From Lacrimispora sp. BS-2 (GTDB lineage: Bacteria; Bacillota; Clostridia; Lachnospirales; Lachnospiraceae): DNA of 64,000 nt. How positions within the stretch are numbered: the first letter of the stretch is position 1; the number at the start of each line of letters is the position of its first letter. The notes under the pieces are model-generated. The model did no database searches, had not been told where the DNA came from, and was given only the letters and a program-made list of their open reading frames with translations. The translations under genes and the position numbers were made by a program. Below are positions 24,381-32,554 of this stretch, piece after piece. The stretch covers positions 2,232,001 through 2,296,000 of the forward strand of contig NZ_CP157940.1 of NCBI RefSeq assembly GCF_040207125.1, in the 5' to 3' direction.

Positions 24381-25453
24381 TATTTTCCTACCTCCATCAT
24401 TTTAATAAACCGGTCAAATAAGTAGCTGGAATCCTGGGGCCCCGGGCATGCCTCCGGATGGTACTGTACGGTAAATATATTTTTATCCGTATATTTCAGA
24501 CCCTCATTGGTCCCGTCGTTTACGTTGACAAAAGCAGGAACAGCCACCGCCGGATCAATGGTATCCACATCAACCACATAGCCATGATTCTGGGAGGATA
24601 TGTATACCCGCCCGGTTTCCAAATCCTTTACTGGATGATTTCCGCCCCTGTGGCCGTATTTCAGCTTATGGGTATCCGCTCCGGCAGCAAGGGCCATGAG
24701 CTGGTGTCCCAGGCAGATGGCAAAAACAGGTACATTGGATTCGTATATTTTCTTTATCTCTTCAATGATTTCCACGCATTCTTTGGGATCACCAGGCCCA
24801 TTGGACAGCATGATTCCATCAGGGCGGCCTGAGAGAATCTCTTCTGCTTTTGCAGATGCAGGGTAAACCGTCACTTCACAGCCTCTCTCCTGTAAGGAGC
24901 GGGCAATATTTTTCTTTGCCCCAAGGTCCAGAAGGGCTACTTTTTTTCCGCCGCCGGGAAGAACATATTTTTCCCTGCAGGTGGTTTTCTCCACCACACC
25001 GGTCACAGAATATGTTTTCATACGCAAAATGACTTCGTCAAGGTCAAAACCTTCATCGGTCGTGATCATGCCGTTCATAGTACCTTTTTCTCTTAGAATT
25101 TTTGTTAGGGCTCTTGTATCGATACCACTGATACCTGGAATGTTGTGTTCTTTTAAGAAATGCTGAAGGGTATCCCCGCTTCTAAAGTTGCTGGGAATTC
25201 TAGATAATTCTCTGACAATGTAGCCATCCGGCCATGGTTTTAATGATTCCATATCTTCATGACATATCCCGTAATTACCAATGAGGGGGTAAGTCATCAC
25301 AACCGCCTGCCCCGCATAGGAGGGGTCGGTGAGGACTTCTAAATAACCTGTCATGGAAGTATTGAATACGATCTCACTGATCACTTCCCGGGTTGAACCA
25401 ATGCTCGATCCTGTAAACACAGTACCGTCTTCCAGTATTAAAAAAGCTTTCAT
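24380..25453 (-). CDS. carA: Carbamoyl-phosphate synthase small (glutaminase) subunit
   Basis: The 357-residue subunit releases ammonia from glutamine and channels it to CarB. The N-terminal CPSase domain (LEDGTVFTGSSIG) is followed by a class I glutamine amidotransferase domain with nucleophile Cys in FAICLGHQLMALAAG (about residues 238-252) and His in TVQYHPEACPGP (about 328-339). The start is the ATG at 25453; a TTG two codons upstream is less likely. A repeat family A unit lies directly before its ribosome binding site. No pyrimidine attenuator (PyrR site) was seen. Confidence 0.97.
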   Translation of the reverse strand: MKAFLILEDGTVFTGSSIGSTREVISEIVFNTSMTGYLEVLTDPSYAGQAVVMTYPLIGNYGICHEDMESLKPWPDGYIVRELSRIPSNFRSGDTLQHFLKEHNIPGISGIDTRALTKILREKGTMNGMITTDEGFDLDEVILRMKTYSVTGVVEKTTCREKYVLPGGGKKVALLDLGAKKNIARSLQERGCEVTVYPASAKAEEILSGRPDGIMLSNGPGDPKECVEIIEEIKKIYESNVPVFAICLGHQLMALAAGADTHKLKYGHRGGNHPVKDLETGRVYISSQNHGYVVDVDTIDPAVAVPAFVNVNDGTNEGLKYTDKNIFTVQYHPEACPGPQDSSYLFDRFIKMMEVGK

Positions 25454-25480
25454 ACGCAAAGTCCTGTCCTTTCTCTGTTA

Positions 25481-25548
25481 TTACCCATGGTTGCCGGGCA
25501 TAAAGGGATACCCGTAGGGTATTTCTCTGTTATTGCCCATGGTTTCTT
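25481..25548 (-). repeat. Repeat family A upstream of carA (one full unit plus a partial)
   Basis: The full unit (25482-25533) has ACCCGTAGGGT and TTGCCGGGCATAAAGGGATACCC on the plus strand. The partial unit begins 52 bases later at 25534 and is cut at about 25548. The full unit encodes MPGNHG plus stop (25481-25501) on the minus strand, followed by AGAAAGGACAGGACT before the carA start. Confidence 0.78.
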
Positions 25549-25593
25549 GATGCTATGGCTTTGAGACTTCTGATATCAGCCCAAATTGTATAG

Positions 25594-25622
25594 ATTATAC
25601 ATGATTACGCGACATTTTTCAA
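25594..25622 (-). promoter_or_regulatory. Sigma-A promoter of carAB
   Basis: TTGAAA (25617-25622) and a perfect TATAAT (25594-25599) on the minus strand are 17 bases apart. The leader of about 135 bases contains repeat family A. The rest of the gap up to 25816 holds AT-rich sequence with a weak hairpin (AAAGCGTA/TACGCTTT at about 25674-25708) and no gene. Confidence 0.85.
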
Positions 25623-25816
25623 CTGTTTTTTTCACGCTTTAAGTCGCTTTTAAAAAGTCACAAAATTTAATAAAAAGCGTATAGCCTATTTCTTAGACTT
25701 TACGCTTTATATATAATACAATTCAACTGGTTCTAATACTTGTTGTGTTTTTATTATAAATCCTCATAAAAATGTGGTGTCATATAATTGTTATGGCCAA
25801 TGCTTATGCGTAACCG

Positions 25817-26191
25817 CTACGCTTGTTTGGGCAAAATATTTTTCACTTCCAAAACTGTTATTAACGTTTCTATTTGATCGTTAATCTTTGTAAACTCCTT
25901 TTTGCTATAATGCTCCAAACTGGCGACACGATACGTAAGATCTTCGATTTTACGTGATGTAACATCCTGCTTGATTTCCAGAACTTCTATTCTGTCGGAC
26001 AGTTTATTGATATCAGATTTCATATTAATGATATCTGTCTTCATATCATTAATATTTGTCTTCATATCATTAATATCCGTCTTCATATCATTAATATCTG
26101 CCTTCATATCTCGTATATCAGCTCTTATCGGATTAACTTTTTCGTCCATTAATGCTGCTATAGCCTGTAAATCTTCATTGGTCAATGCCAT
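25817..26191 (-). CDS. Coiled-coil protein with heptad repeats, function unknown
   Basis: The 124-residue protein (start MALTNEDLQAIAALMDEKV) consists almost wholly of helix. Residues about 22-60 are tandem heptads of the type DIxDMKT, followed by KLSDRIEVLEIKQDV and a second helical stretch to about residue 118. There is no signal peptide or membrane segment. Similar short proteins are common and unnamed in clostridia. The start at 26191 has AAGGAG upstream; an in-frame start 13 codons earlier was rejected for lack of one. A hairpin GCGTA/TACGC overlaps the stop. Confidence 0.7.
   Translation of the reverse strand: MALTNEDLQAIAALMDEKVNPIRADIRDMKADINDMKTDINDMKTNINDMKTDIINMKSDINKLSDRIEVLEIKQDVTSRKIEDLTYRVASLEHYSKKEFTKINDQIETLITVLEVKNILPKQA
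26008..26112 (-). repeat. 21-bp tandem repeat inside the coiled-coil gene
   Basis: Five units of 21 bases start at 26008, 26029, 26050, 26071 and 26092. The last four are close to identical; the first is diverged. Each unit encodes one heptad (DIxDMKT), so unit gain or loss would keep frame and coiled-coil register. Confidence 0.9.
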
Positions 26192-26262
26192 GGTATCACA
26201 CTCCTTTATAATTATTTTATTACACACCAAGTTTATATTTTTCCAATAATAATGCTGTCTTT

Positions 26263-26271
26263 ATTATATCA
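26263..26271 (-). promoter_or_regulatory. Extended -10 promoter candidate for the coiled-coil gene
   Basis: TG-A-TATAAT on the minus strand, about 70 bases before the start codon; the -35 region is poor. In the remaining gap up to the family B repeat (26272-26511) I see no gene or clear signal. Confidence 0.5.
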
Positions 26272-26511
26272 CATTTGATAACGCAAAGTCTATTCAATTT
26301 CACGAAGCTGTCGAAACTTCTTTGGTGGAATAAAGGAATATCTGACTAAATCAAATTTTTAAAGATCAACAATCCTTTTAAAATTCTTTTTATCCGTTTT
26401 CCTACCCCTAATGGCTTTGACATATTCAGGTTGTATCAAACACACATCAATATCATGTTGGAAATGAGCAGAAAAATTCCCTGCTGCATGGAATCAGGCC
26501 CCGGATAGACG

Positions 26512-26696
26512 TCAAGCGGATATTCGCAATCTGCGACCCTACTTGCTCACAGCGTGCCCCGCTCCGCCGACCATAGCCTCATAGCTGCTATCCCAGCTTG
26601 TCAGAAGGGGCAAGCCCCTTCTGACATAAGTAAATCCCGACCACCACTTATGCCTCCCTGACATTGAAGCGGGAACTTACTTGATGAGGTTAAAAT
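26512..26696 (-). repeat. Repeat family B, copy 3 (long form), joined to the ecfT stop codon
   Basis: It starts TCAAGCGGATATTCGCAA on the plus strand and ends GAAGCGGGAACTTACTTG followed by ATGAGGTTAAA. The complement of the final TTA is the ecfT stop codon (26690-26692). The interior is longer than in the other copies and carries a perfect 13-bp inverted repeat with two-base loop (TGTCAGAAGGGGC and its complement, about 26607-26634). Confidence 0.72.
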
Positions 26697-27520
26697 GGAT
26701 TATAAAATCTCCCTTTGTTTATGTAAGATAATAAAATGGTCATTCCCAAAATCAGAAATGCAGAAATAACGGTTAAATAGTCCAACTTTGAAAAAGGTTT
26801 TTCACTGTAAAACGTGCGTTTTTCCTTTTCACCAAAGCGGCGAAGTTCCATAGCAGTAGAAATTGTCTCTATTCTGTCCAGGCTGGATAAAATCAAAGGC
26901 AAAACAATATTTGCCGCGCCTTTGATTCTTTCTCTCAGCTTTCCTTTTTCAGATATTTCATATCCTCTTGCCATCTGGGATGAGGATATGCTGAAATACT
27001 CTTCCTGTATGTCCGGAATATATCTTAATGCCAGAGATACGGCATAACTTATCTTATAGCTTACTCCGATTTTCGATAAACTTCCTGCAAATTCTGACGG
27101 ATCAGTGGTCAATAAAAATACTACCACCAGCGGAATCGTTGCAAAATACTTTAAACACAGATTTATCAGATAAAATAATTCCTCAAACGTAAGATAAAAT
27201 CTTCCGAAACCTTCAATTATTACAGTCTTGCTTCCGTATAAAATCTCCCCATAGGAAGGCTGAAAAACATATACTGCCAAAATATTCAACACAGAAAAAA
27301 ACAGGATAAATTTAATAACAAAGGATATATCCTCCCAGTGTATATTGGAAATTTTAATTAAAGCAAGAGAACATATGCTTATAAAAATAATAAGCCTTGT
27401 ATCATATGTAAGCATTGAGGAGACTGAAACAATCAAAAAGAACAACATTTTTGATGTTCCGCTTAAATGATGTATGATTGTGTTACCCGGATGATAGCCT
27501 AATGTTTTATTACCTGTCAC
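26690..27520 (-). CDS. ecfT: ECF transporter transmembrane subunit EcfT
   Basis: The 276-residue protein has about five to six transmembrane helices and the EcfT signatures: N-terminal YHPGNTIIHHLSGTSKM and a cytoplasmic helix with ARG (QMARGYEISEKGK), which couples to the ATPases. I placed the start at GTG 27520, since AGGAGG lies seven bases upstream and the overlap with the ATPase gene is then 11 bases; an ATG 39 bases upstream lacks a site. Its stop codon is formed by a repeat family B end. Confidence 0.88.
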   Translation of the reverse strand: MTGNKTLGYHPGNTIIHHLSGTSKMLFFLIVSVSSMLTYDTRLIIFISICSLALIKISNIHWEDISFVIKFILFFSVLNILAVYVFQPSYGEILYGSKTVIIEGFGRFYLTFEELFYLINLCLKYFATIPLVVVFLLTTDPSEFAGSLSKIGVSYKISYAVSLALRYIPDIQEEYFSISSSQMARGYEISEKGKLRERIKGAANIVLPLILSSLDRIETISTAMELRRFGEKEKRTFYSEKPFSKLDYLTVISAFLILGMTILLSYINKGRFYNPF

Positions 27521-29219
27521 TGCGCATCCTCCTGTCATAGCTGATAAATTTCCGGACAAACTCCACAGGATCTTTCAAATTCATTTTTTCTCCCAATGTA
27601 AATAAGCTTGTCTCTTTCAGACTAGCCGTCTTAATTAAATCTCTGTCCGTCAGAACGGAAATCGGATCAGTATCTGCAATCACCTTAGAATTTGCCATAA
27701 CTATGGTTCTGTCAGTATATTCTATCATTAAATGCATATCATGTGTAATCATTATAATCGTCTTACCCATGGCATTTAATTCTTCTAAAAATGCCATGAT
27801 ATCCGAGTAATTTTTGTAATCCTGACCCGCTGTCGGCTCATCCAGAATGAGAAAATCCGGCTCTAAAACCAGAATGGAAGCTATGGTTACCCTCTTTTTT
27901 TGTCCATAACTCAAAGCAGCAATGGGCCATTTGCGAAAGCTGTACAGTCCGCATACCTGTAATACACTGTTAACTTTTTCTTCTATTGTATCTTCATCTG
28001 CTCCCCGAAGGCGCAGCCCTAATGCCACCTCATCAAAGATCATCTTTTTACTTATCATCTGATTGGGATTCTGCATGACAAAGCCAACTTTATCTGCCCG
28101 TTCTTTTATGGAATCAGAGCTTATATCATTGGATTCAAGCAAAATTCTCCCGGAATCCGGAGTTATAAATTTACATATCGCCTTTGCCAGAGTAGTTTTA
28201 CCTGCCCCATTTTCTCCCACAATGCTTATCATTTCTCCTTTCTTAAATGATAAGCTGATATTATCTAAATTAATCTTTTCCTTATTATAGCTGAAGTTTA
28301 TATTTTCCAAAACAAAAGAAGCTTTATATTTATTCTCTTCCGGCTTTTTTTCAACGCTTTCCGCAAACTGCTCCAGCCTGCCTGCTATATTTAAATCCAG
28401 TGCAGCATGATCCATGCGCACCCTTTCCATGGACTTTATATCTACCCCTGCATACTTCATCGCTGTAATATACAAAGGTTCCCTTAATCCGTGTTTTTTT
28501 AAGATATCCGATTTCAGTAATTCCTCTTCTGCCATATTGGCAATTATTTCTCCATCATAAAACACTACAATTCTGTCAACAGGTCTGTACAGAACATCTT
28601 CCAGCCTGTGTTCGACTATAATGATCGTTGAACCGCCTTTTTTATGAATGGTATCTATTATTTCTATTGCCTCCTGTCCGCTTTGCGGATCAAGAGCTGC
28701 CAACGGTTCGTCAAAAAGAAGAACAGGGCTTTCGTCGATTAATATCCCGGCCATTGTAACTCTCTGCTTTTGACCTCCTGAAAGATCCTGGGGACGTGAC
28801 GACAGAAAATCATCAATATTAACCTCTTTTGCCCAATGCCGGACCCTGTCTTTCATTTCCGGCTGCGCCACATTGTCATTTTCCAGTGAAAAAGCGATAT
28901 CCTCGCCTACTGTTAATCCTATAAACTGTGAATCAGTATCCTGAAGAACTGTTCCTGTAAGAAATGACAGGTCAAAAAGGGAATAGTCTGGCAGACTTTT
29001 CCCTTTTATAAGCACTTCACCAGTTAATGTGCCTTCCTCCTTATTTGGAATAAGACCATTGATGCATTTGATGATCGTCGATTTTCCACTTCCCGACGGA
29101 CCTATTACAAGCACCTTTTCCCCTTCATATATGTCCAGGTTTATATTTTTCAATGTAGGTTCTGCCTGAGATAAGTATTTAAATGTAAAATCCCTGAATG
29201 AAATGATAGGTTCTTTCAT
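27510..29219 (-). CDS. ECF-type transporter ATPase, two ABC domains fused
   Basis: The 569-residue protein contains two complete ABC ATPase domains. The first has Walker A GPSGSGKST at about residues 40-48 and signature LSGGQKQR; the second has GENGAGKTT at about 340-348 and LSYGQKKR. Both Walker B motifs are present (LLFDEPLAALD, LILDEPTAGQD). It corresponds to EcfA1-EcfA2 in one chain, as in the YkoD/CbiO-like fused forms. It energises uptake through EcfT and the S component encoded upstream. GAGGAG precedes the start. Confidence 0.93.
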   Translation of the reverse strand: MKEPIISFRDFTFKYLSQAEPTLKNINLDIYEGEKVLVIGPSGSGKSTIIKCINGLIPNKEEGTLTGEVLIKGKSLPDYSLFDLSFLTGTVLQDTDSQFIGLTVGEDIAFSLENDNVAQPEMKDRVRHWAKEVNIDDFLSSRPQDLSGGQKQRVTMAGILIDESPVLLFDEPLAALDPQSGQEAIEIIDTIHKKGGSTIIIVEHRLEDVLYRPVDRIVVFYDGEIIANMAEEELLKSDILKKHGLREPLYITAMKYAGVDIKSMERVRMDHAALDLNIAGRLEQFAESVEKKPEENKYKASFVLENINFSYNKEKINLDNISLSFKKGEMISIVGENGAGKTTLAKAICKFITPDSGRILLESNDISSDSIKERADKVGFVMQNPNQMISKKMIFDEVALGLRLRGADEDTIEEKVNSVLQVCGLYSFRKWPIAALSYGQKKRVTIASILVLEPDFLILDEPTAGQDYKNYSDIMAFLEELNAMGKTIIMITHDMHLMIEYTDRTIVMANSKVIADTDPISVLTDRDLIKTASLKETSLFTLGEKMNLKDPVEFVRKFISYDRRMRSDR

Positions 29220-29256
29220 GTGTACTCCTCATTTTTCTTTGTAAATCCTTTGCTTA

Positions 29257-29808
29257 TTAATCTTTTTTAAGACTTCCTTCCTTTGTTTTTGTGGAAGCGT
29301 AGGCTTTCATCAGGATTCCGCCAACCACTGCCGTGACCACAGTATTAACGACACCTGAAATAATCCCCTGCAGATATACCTTGTTTGCAGGCTCAGAATA
29401 TACTAAAATATCCAGGGTCGGAGCAACGATTCCCCATACTGCCATATTAGTTATGGCCTCACATATTACAAAAAAGATAAGTTCCTTTTTACCAAAAATC
29501 CCGTGCTCAATGTCAATCTTTTTACCGATCAGGCCATAAATCACACCCATGATACCGGAACACACAACCCAGGACCACCATGCCGATCCATATGTAGTAA
29601 AATCCTTTAATGCGTGTCCGATGAGTGCAATGAGTCCTCCTGCTAAAGGTCCGAATATGGCAGCCATAAGTGCCACAAAGGGATGGGTCAGCTCCATGTT
29701 TGTATTGGGAATCCCCGTAGGAATCACCATAAATCTTCCCAGGATCACAAAAACAGCCGCTCCTATTCCAATGGCCACAACGGTTCTTACTGAAAATTTA
29801 TTTTTCAT
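29257..29808 (-). CDS. ECF transporter substrate-binding (S) component, UPF0397 family
   Basis: The 183-residue membrane protein has about five to six transmembrane helices. It shows the UPF0397 pattern [20 protein letters not shown], then [15 protein letters not shown], and [17 protein letters not shown]. The S component determines substrate, but UPF0397 specificity is not established. The start at 29808 was chosen for its GGAGAG site. Context with an S-adenosylmethionine hydrolase suggests a nucleoside, purine or methionine-related ligand; that is inference. Confidence 0.87.
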   Translation of the reverse strand: MKNKFSVRTVVAIGIGAAVFVILGRFMVIPTGIPNTNMELTHPFVALMAAIFGPLAGGLIALIGHALKDFTTYGSAWWSWVVCSGIMGVIYGLIGKKIDIEHGIFGKKELIFFVICEAITNMAVWGIVAPTLDILVYSEPANKVYLQGIISGVVNTVVTAVVGGILMKAYASTKTKEGSLKKD

Positions 29809-29856
29809 TTTACTCTCCATTCCGCCGCTAATGTCTGCAGCATTTGCCGGTTTTTA

Positions 29857-30720
29857 TCAGTCCTCTTCATATATAACTCTCGGAGCCTTTCTGATCTCTA
29901 TAGTCCAGTCTTCCCCTGTTCCTATGTGGTATAGATTTGAAAAAGAGTCCTGGTTTACTGCCACGCCTATATTTACAAGAGAATTGATGTAAACCAATGG
30001 TTCGCCAACTTTAACATCCGCAAAACTTTTTGCAAATAAAATTATATTCTGGTACACTTTTTTATCTTTATGGAATATCTTAACTTCAAGATTATCACCA
30101 TGCTTTATACCGATATCTTTTATATACTCATTCGGAATATTCGTCCAGATCGATCCAAATCTGACATCTAGAACATCGATACTTCCAAAGGCCGACTTAC
30201 CGTCTTTTCTTGCATCCACCAGCTTTAATCTTTCTATACTTTCTATAGGAATTATTCTACCAAGATCTTCAAAAGCAACCTCCCCTCCTGCAAGCCGGGC
30301 TCCGTTATAGGCATAGATATCTCTTCCATGGAATGTGTGGCTCTCCTCTGAATATGGTAACCTGCTTTTCACCTCATCAATGGCTCTGACTTCCGTAATT
30401 CCATCATAATGCATAATGTGAGTCAACGTTCCATTGTCAGGAGTGATAATATAGTGATTTGATTTTGTCTTAACTGCAATTGACCTTCTGTCCGAACCTA
30501 CTCCAGGATCTACAACAGATACAAACACCGTATTCTCCGGCCAGTATTTAACAGTCTGATACAGTCTGTAGCTTGCCACCCAAATATCGTATGGCGGGAT
30601 CTCATGGGTTAAATCCGATACAACTATTTTGTCATTTACAGAATACGCTACTCCATACATCGTAGATACAGCGCCATCTCCCTGTCCAAAATCTGTTTGC
30701 AATACCAAATTATTTACCAT
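29857..30720 (-). CDS. S-adenosyl-L-methionine hydrolase (adenosine-forming), DUF62 family
   Basis: The 287-residue protein belongs to the SAM hydroxide adenosyltransferase/chlorinase-fluorinase superfamily. It has the N-terminal LQTDFGQGD metal-free active-site Asp motif, DPGVGSDRR (about residues 76-84) and TFHGRDIYA (about 127-135). Members cleave S-adenosylmethionine to adenosine and methionine. It is first in the operon with the ECF transporter. The start at 30720 has AGAGGTG upstream; the reading frame stays open 28 codons further, but with no ribosome binding site. Confidence 0.9.
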   Translation of the reverse strand: MVNNLVLQTDFGQGDGAVSTMYGVAYSVNDKIVVSDLTHEIPPYDIWVASYRLYQTVKYWPENTVFVSVVDPGVGSDRRSIAVKTKSNHYIITPDNGTLTHIMHYDGITEVRAIDEVKSRLPYSEESHTFHGRDIYAYNGARLAGGEVAFEDLGRIIPIESIERLKLVDARKDGKSAFGSIDVLDVRFGSIWTNIPNEYIKDIGIKHGDNLEVKIFHKDKKVYQNIILFAKSFADVKVGEPLVYINSLVNIGVAVNQDSFSNLYHIGTGEDWTIEIRKAPRVIYEED

Positions 30721-30795
30721 AACGTCACCTCTTGTTTTGTAATAGATCCTCCGGATTTTTACATGATGTACATAAAAAGCGATACCTTTAGATAT

Positions 30796-30823
30796 ATTAT
30801 ACATTCTTTTTCAGTATAGTAAA
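30796..30823 (-). promoter_or_regulatory. Promoter candidate of the SAM hydrolase/ECF operon
   Basis: TTTACT (30818-30823) and TATAAT (30796-30801) on the minus strand, 16 bases apart, with a leader of about 70 bases that shows no recognised riboswitch. Confidence 0.5.
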
Positions 30824-30920
30824 GAATTATCACAACTAAAAAAACACAAAATACATGGCTGTTTTTTCAAAAGTATACTTTCGGGACAAACCGCACAGAC
30901 TAAGGCTGAGGTGATAAAAT

Positions 30921-31118
30921 ATGATTGATAACAGCGAACTGCCCATTGGCTTTACCATGGAGTTAGCGCAGCACTCGGATATTCTGACACGGTTTGCCGG
31001 CCTTACGGAACATGAGAGAGACAGGATTGTAGACGGGGCAAGAACCATTGAAAGCCGGGTTGAAATGCGAAACTATGTGGAGTCCATGTTTCAAGAACCA
31101 AAATCATCCTTTTTTTAA
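30921..31118 (+). CDS. Small conserved hypothetical protein
   Basis: This 65-residue protein (start MIDNSELPIGFTMELAQHSD) is soluble, acidic and helix-rich, with no cysteine. It resembles short unnamed clostridial proteins with the pattern ELPIGFxMxLAQ and RIVDGARxIxSRxEMRxYV; that recognition is from memory. GAGGTGATAAAAT precedes the ATG and a strong terminator follows the stop, so it looks like a genuine single-gene unit. Its function is unknown. Confidence 0.72.
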   Translation: MIDNSELPIGFTMELAQHSDILTRFAGLTEHERDRIVDGARTIESRVEMRNYVESMFQEPKSSFF

Positions 31119-31166
31119 AAAGCTTCCCGCAGGATTAAATTTTATATTTAACCTGCGGGAGCTTTT
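31117..31166 (+). terminator. Terminator of the 65-residue protein gene
   Basis: AAAAGCTTCCCGCAGG pairs with CCTGCGGGAGCTTTT (one bulge) around an AT-rich loop that itself pairs (TTAAAT/ATTTAA), followed by T-rich sequence. Confidence 0.88.
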
Positions 31167-31227
31167 GTAATTATTCCCTTTCCCCCTTAATATATTTAAT
31201 AATAATCAATTCATTAAGGGGCATTCT

Positions 31228-32493
31228 ATGAAAAAATACATGACAGCTGTGGCACAGGAAACCGCTGCTTCCGGCATTCTTCAGGTAGATGTGGTTTCCC
31301 AGGAAAATAACTTTCCCATCCGGGATGCAGAGGTTTCCATTGCCTACAAAGGAGATCCTGAAAGTACAGTGGAACATCTTACCACCAATTCATCCGGCCA
31401 GACAGAGCAGGTCAACCTTGCCGCTCCTCCCATTGACTTAAGCTTATCCCCGGGCCTTGCCCAGCCTTACTCGGAATACACAATCAACATCCGGGCCCAG
31501 GGCTTTGAGCCCGTCGCCATCTCCGGCACGGAAATCCTTCCGGATACCACGGCCATACAGCCGGTGCGCATGATTCCCATCGAGGACGAAGTATCTCCGG
31601 ACGTTCCCATTGTTATCCCGGACCACACCCTATATGGGGAATATCCTCCTAAAATTGCGGAGGCTGAAGTAAAACCTACGGCAGAGACGGGAGAAATTGT
31701 TTTAAGCCGTGTGGTTGTGCCTCAGACAATCGTGGTCCACGATGGGGTTCCTACCGACCCCACAGCTAAAAATTATTACGTTCCCTATCTTGACTATATT
31801 AAAAACGTGGCTTCCAGCGAAATTTACGCCACCTGGCCCCGCGCCTCCATAACCGCCAATGTACTGGCAATTATGAGCTTTACCTTAAACCGCGTTTATA
31901 CGGAATGGTACAGGAACCAGGGTTATGATTTTACCATAACATCTTCCACAGCCTTTGACCATAAGTGGATCTATGGACGAAACATTTATGAAAGTATTTC
32001 CCAGATTGTCGATGAAATCTTCAACAGTTACTTGTCCCGCCCCGGCATCAGGCAGCCCATACTTACCCAGTACTGTGACGGCCACAGGGTCCAGTGCCCG
32101 AACTGGATGTCCCAGTGGGGGAGCTGCACCCTTGGAGAACAGGGCTATTCCGCTATTGAGATACTGCGGCACTATTATGGAAGCAATATGTATATCAACA
32201 CCGCCGAGCAGGTATCCGGGATCCCCTCATCCTTCCCCGGTTATAACTTAACCATCGGTGCCAGCGGAGATAAGGTCCAACAGGTCCAGGAACAGCTTGA
32301 TACAATCGCTACCGTCTATACCGCGATTCCCCGTATCACAGCCGATGGAATCTATGGTCCTGCCACCGCTGAAGCAGTCCGGCAGTTCCAGTCCATTTTC
32401 GGGCTTCCGGTAACCGGCATCATTGATTTTGCCACATGGTACAGAATTTCCCACATTTATGTAGGGATCACACGAATCGCAGAGTATTCATAA
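31228..32493 (+). CDS. SpoIID-like protein with a C-terminal peptidoglycan-binding domain
   Basis: The 421-residue protein has three parts. An N-terminal beta domain resembling a carboxypeptidase regulatory fold (about 14-100) is followed by a region like SpoIID/LytB (about 185-275: YLDYIKNVASSEIYATWPRA, then ALNRVY-type helix) and a PG_binding_1 domain (about 345-410; GPATAEAVRQFQ, GLPVTGIID). There is no cleavable signal peptide or membrane helix, so it may be released or act inside the mother cell. The combination suggests spore cortex or cell-wall remodelling; the SpoIID glutamate (SSEIYATW) is kept. Catalysis is not proven. Confidence 0.7.
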   Translation: MKKYMTAVAQETAASGILQVDVVSQENNFPIRDAEVSIAYKGDPESTVEHLTTNSSGQTEQVNLAAPPIDLSLSPGLAQPYSEYTINIRAQGFEPVAISGTEILPDTTAIQPVRMIPIEDEVSPDVPIVIPDHTLYGEYPPKIAEAEVKPTAETGEIVLSRVVVPQTIVVHDGVPTDPTAKNYYVPYLDYIKNVASSEIYATWPRASITANVLAIMSFTLNRVYTEWYRNQGYDFTITSSTAFDHKWIYGRNIYESISQIVDEIFNSYLSRPGIRQPILTQYCDGHRVQCPNWMSQWGSCTLGEQGYSAIEILRHYYGSNMYINTAEQVSGIPSSFPGYNLTIGASGDKVQQVQEQLDTIATVYTAIPRITADGIYGPATAEAVRQFQSIFGLPVTGIIDFATWYRISHIYVGITRIAEYS

Positions 32494-32538
32494 AAAAGGA
32501 GAAAGGTCTTATTTCATTTAAAAGACCTTTCTCCTTTT
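32494..32538. terminator. Bidirectional terminator between the SpoIID-like gene and popT
   Basis: A 17-bp stem (AAAAGGAGAAAGGTCTT with AAGACCTTTCTCCTTTT) lies between two convergent genes and has T runs in both directions. Confidence 0.9.
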
Positions 32539-32554
32539 ATTTTCCTGTCCTATG

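Noticed and set aside
25623-25816. PyrR-type attenuator or riboswitch upstream of carAB
   Set aside because: The region lies upstream of the promoter at 25594-25622, so it is not in the transcript, and no attenuator consensus is seen.
26600-26640. Perfect inverted repeat as a terminator of ecfT
   Set aside because: There is no T run on either strand after the stem, and it is internal to repeat family B copy 3.
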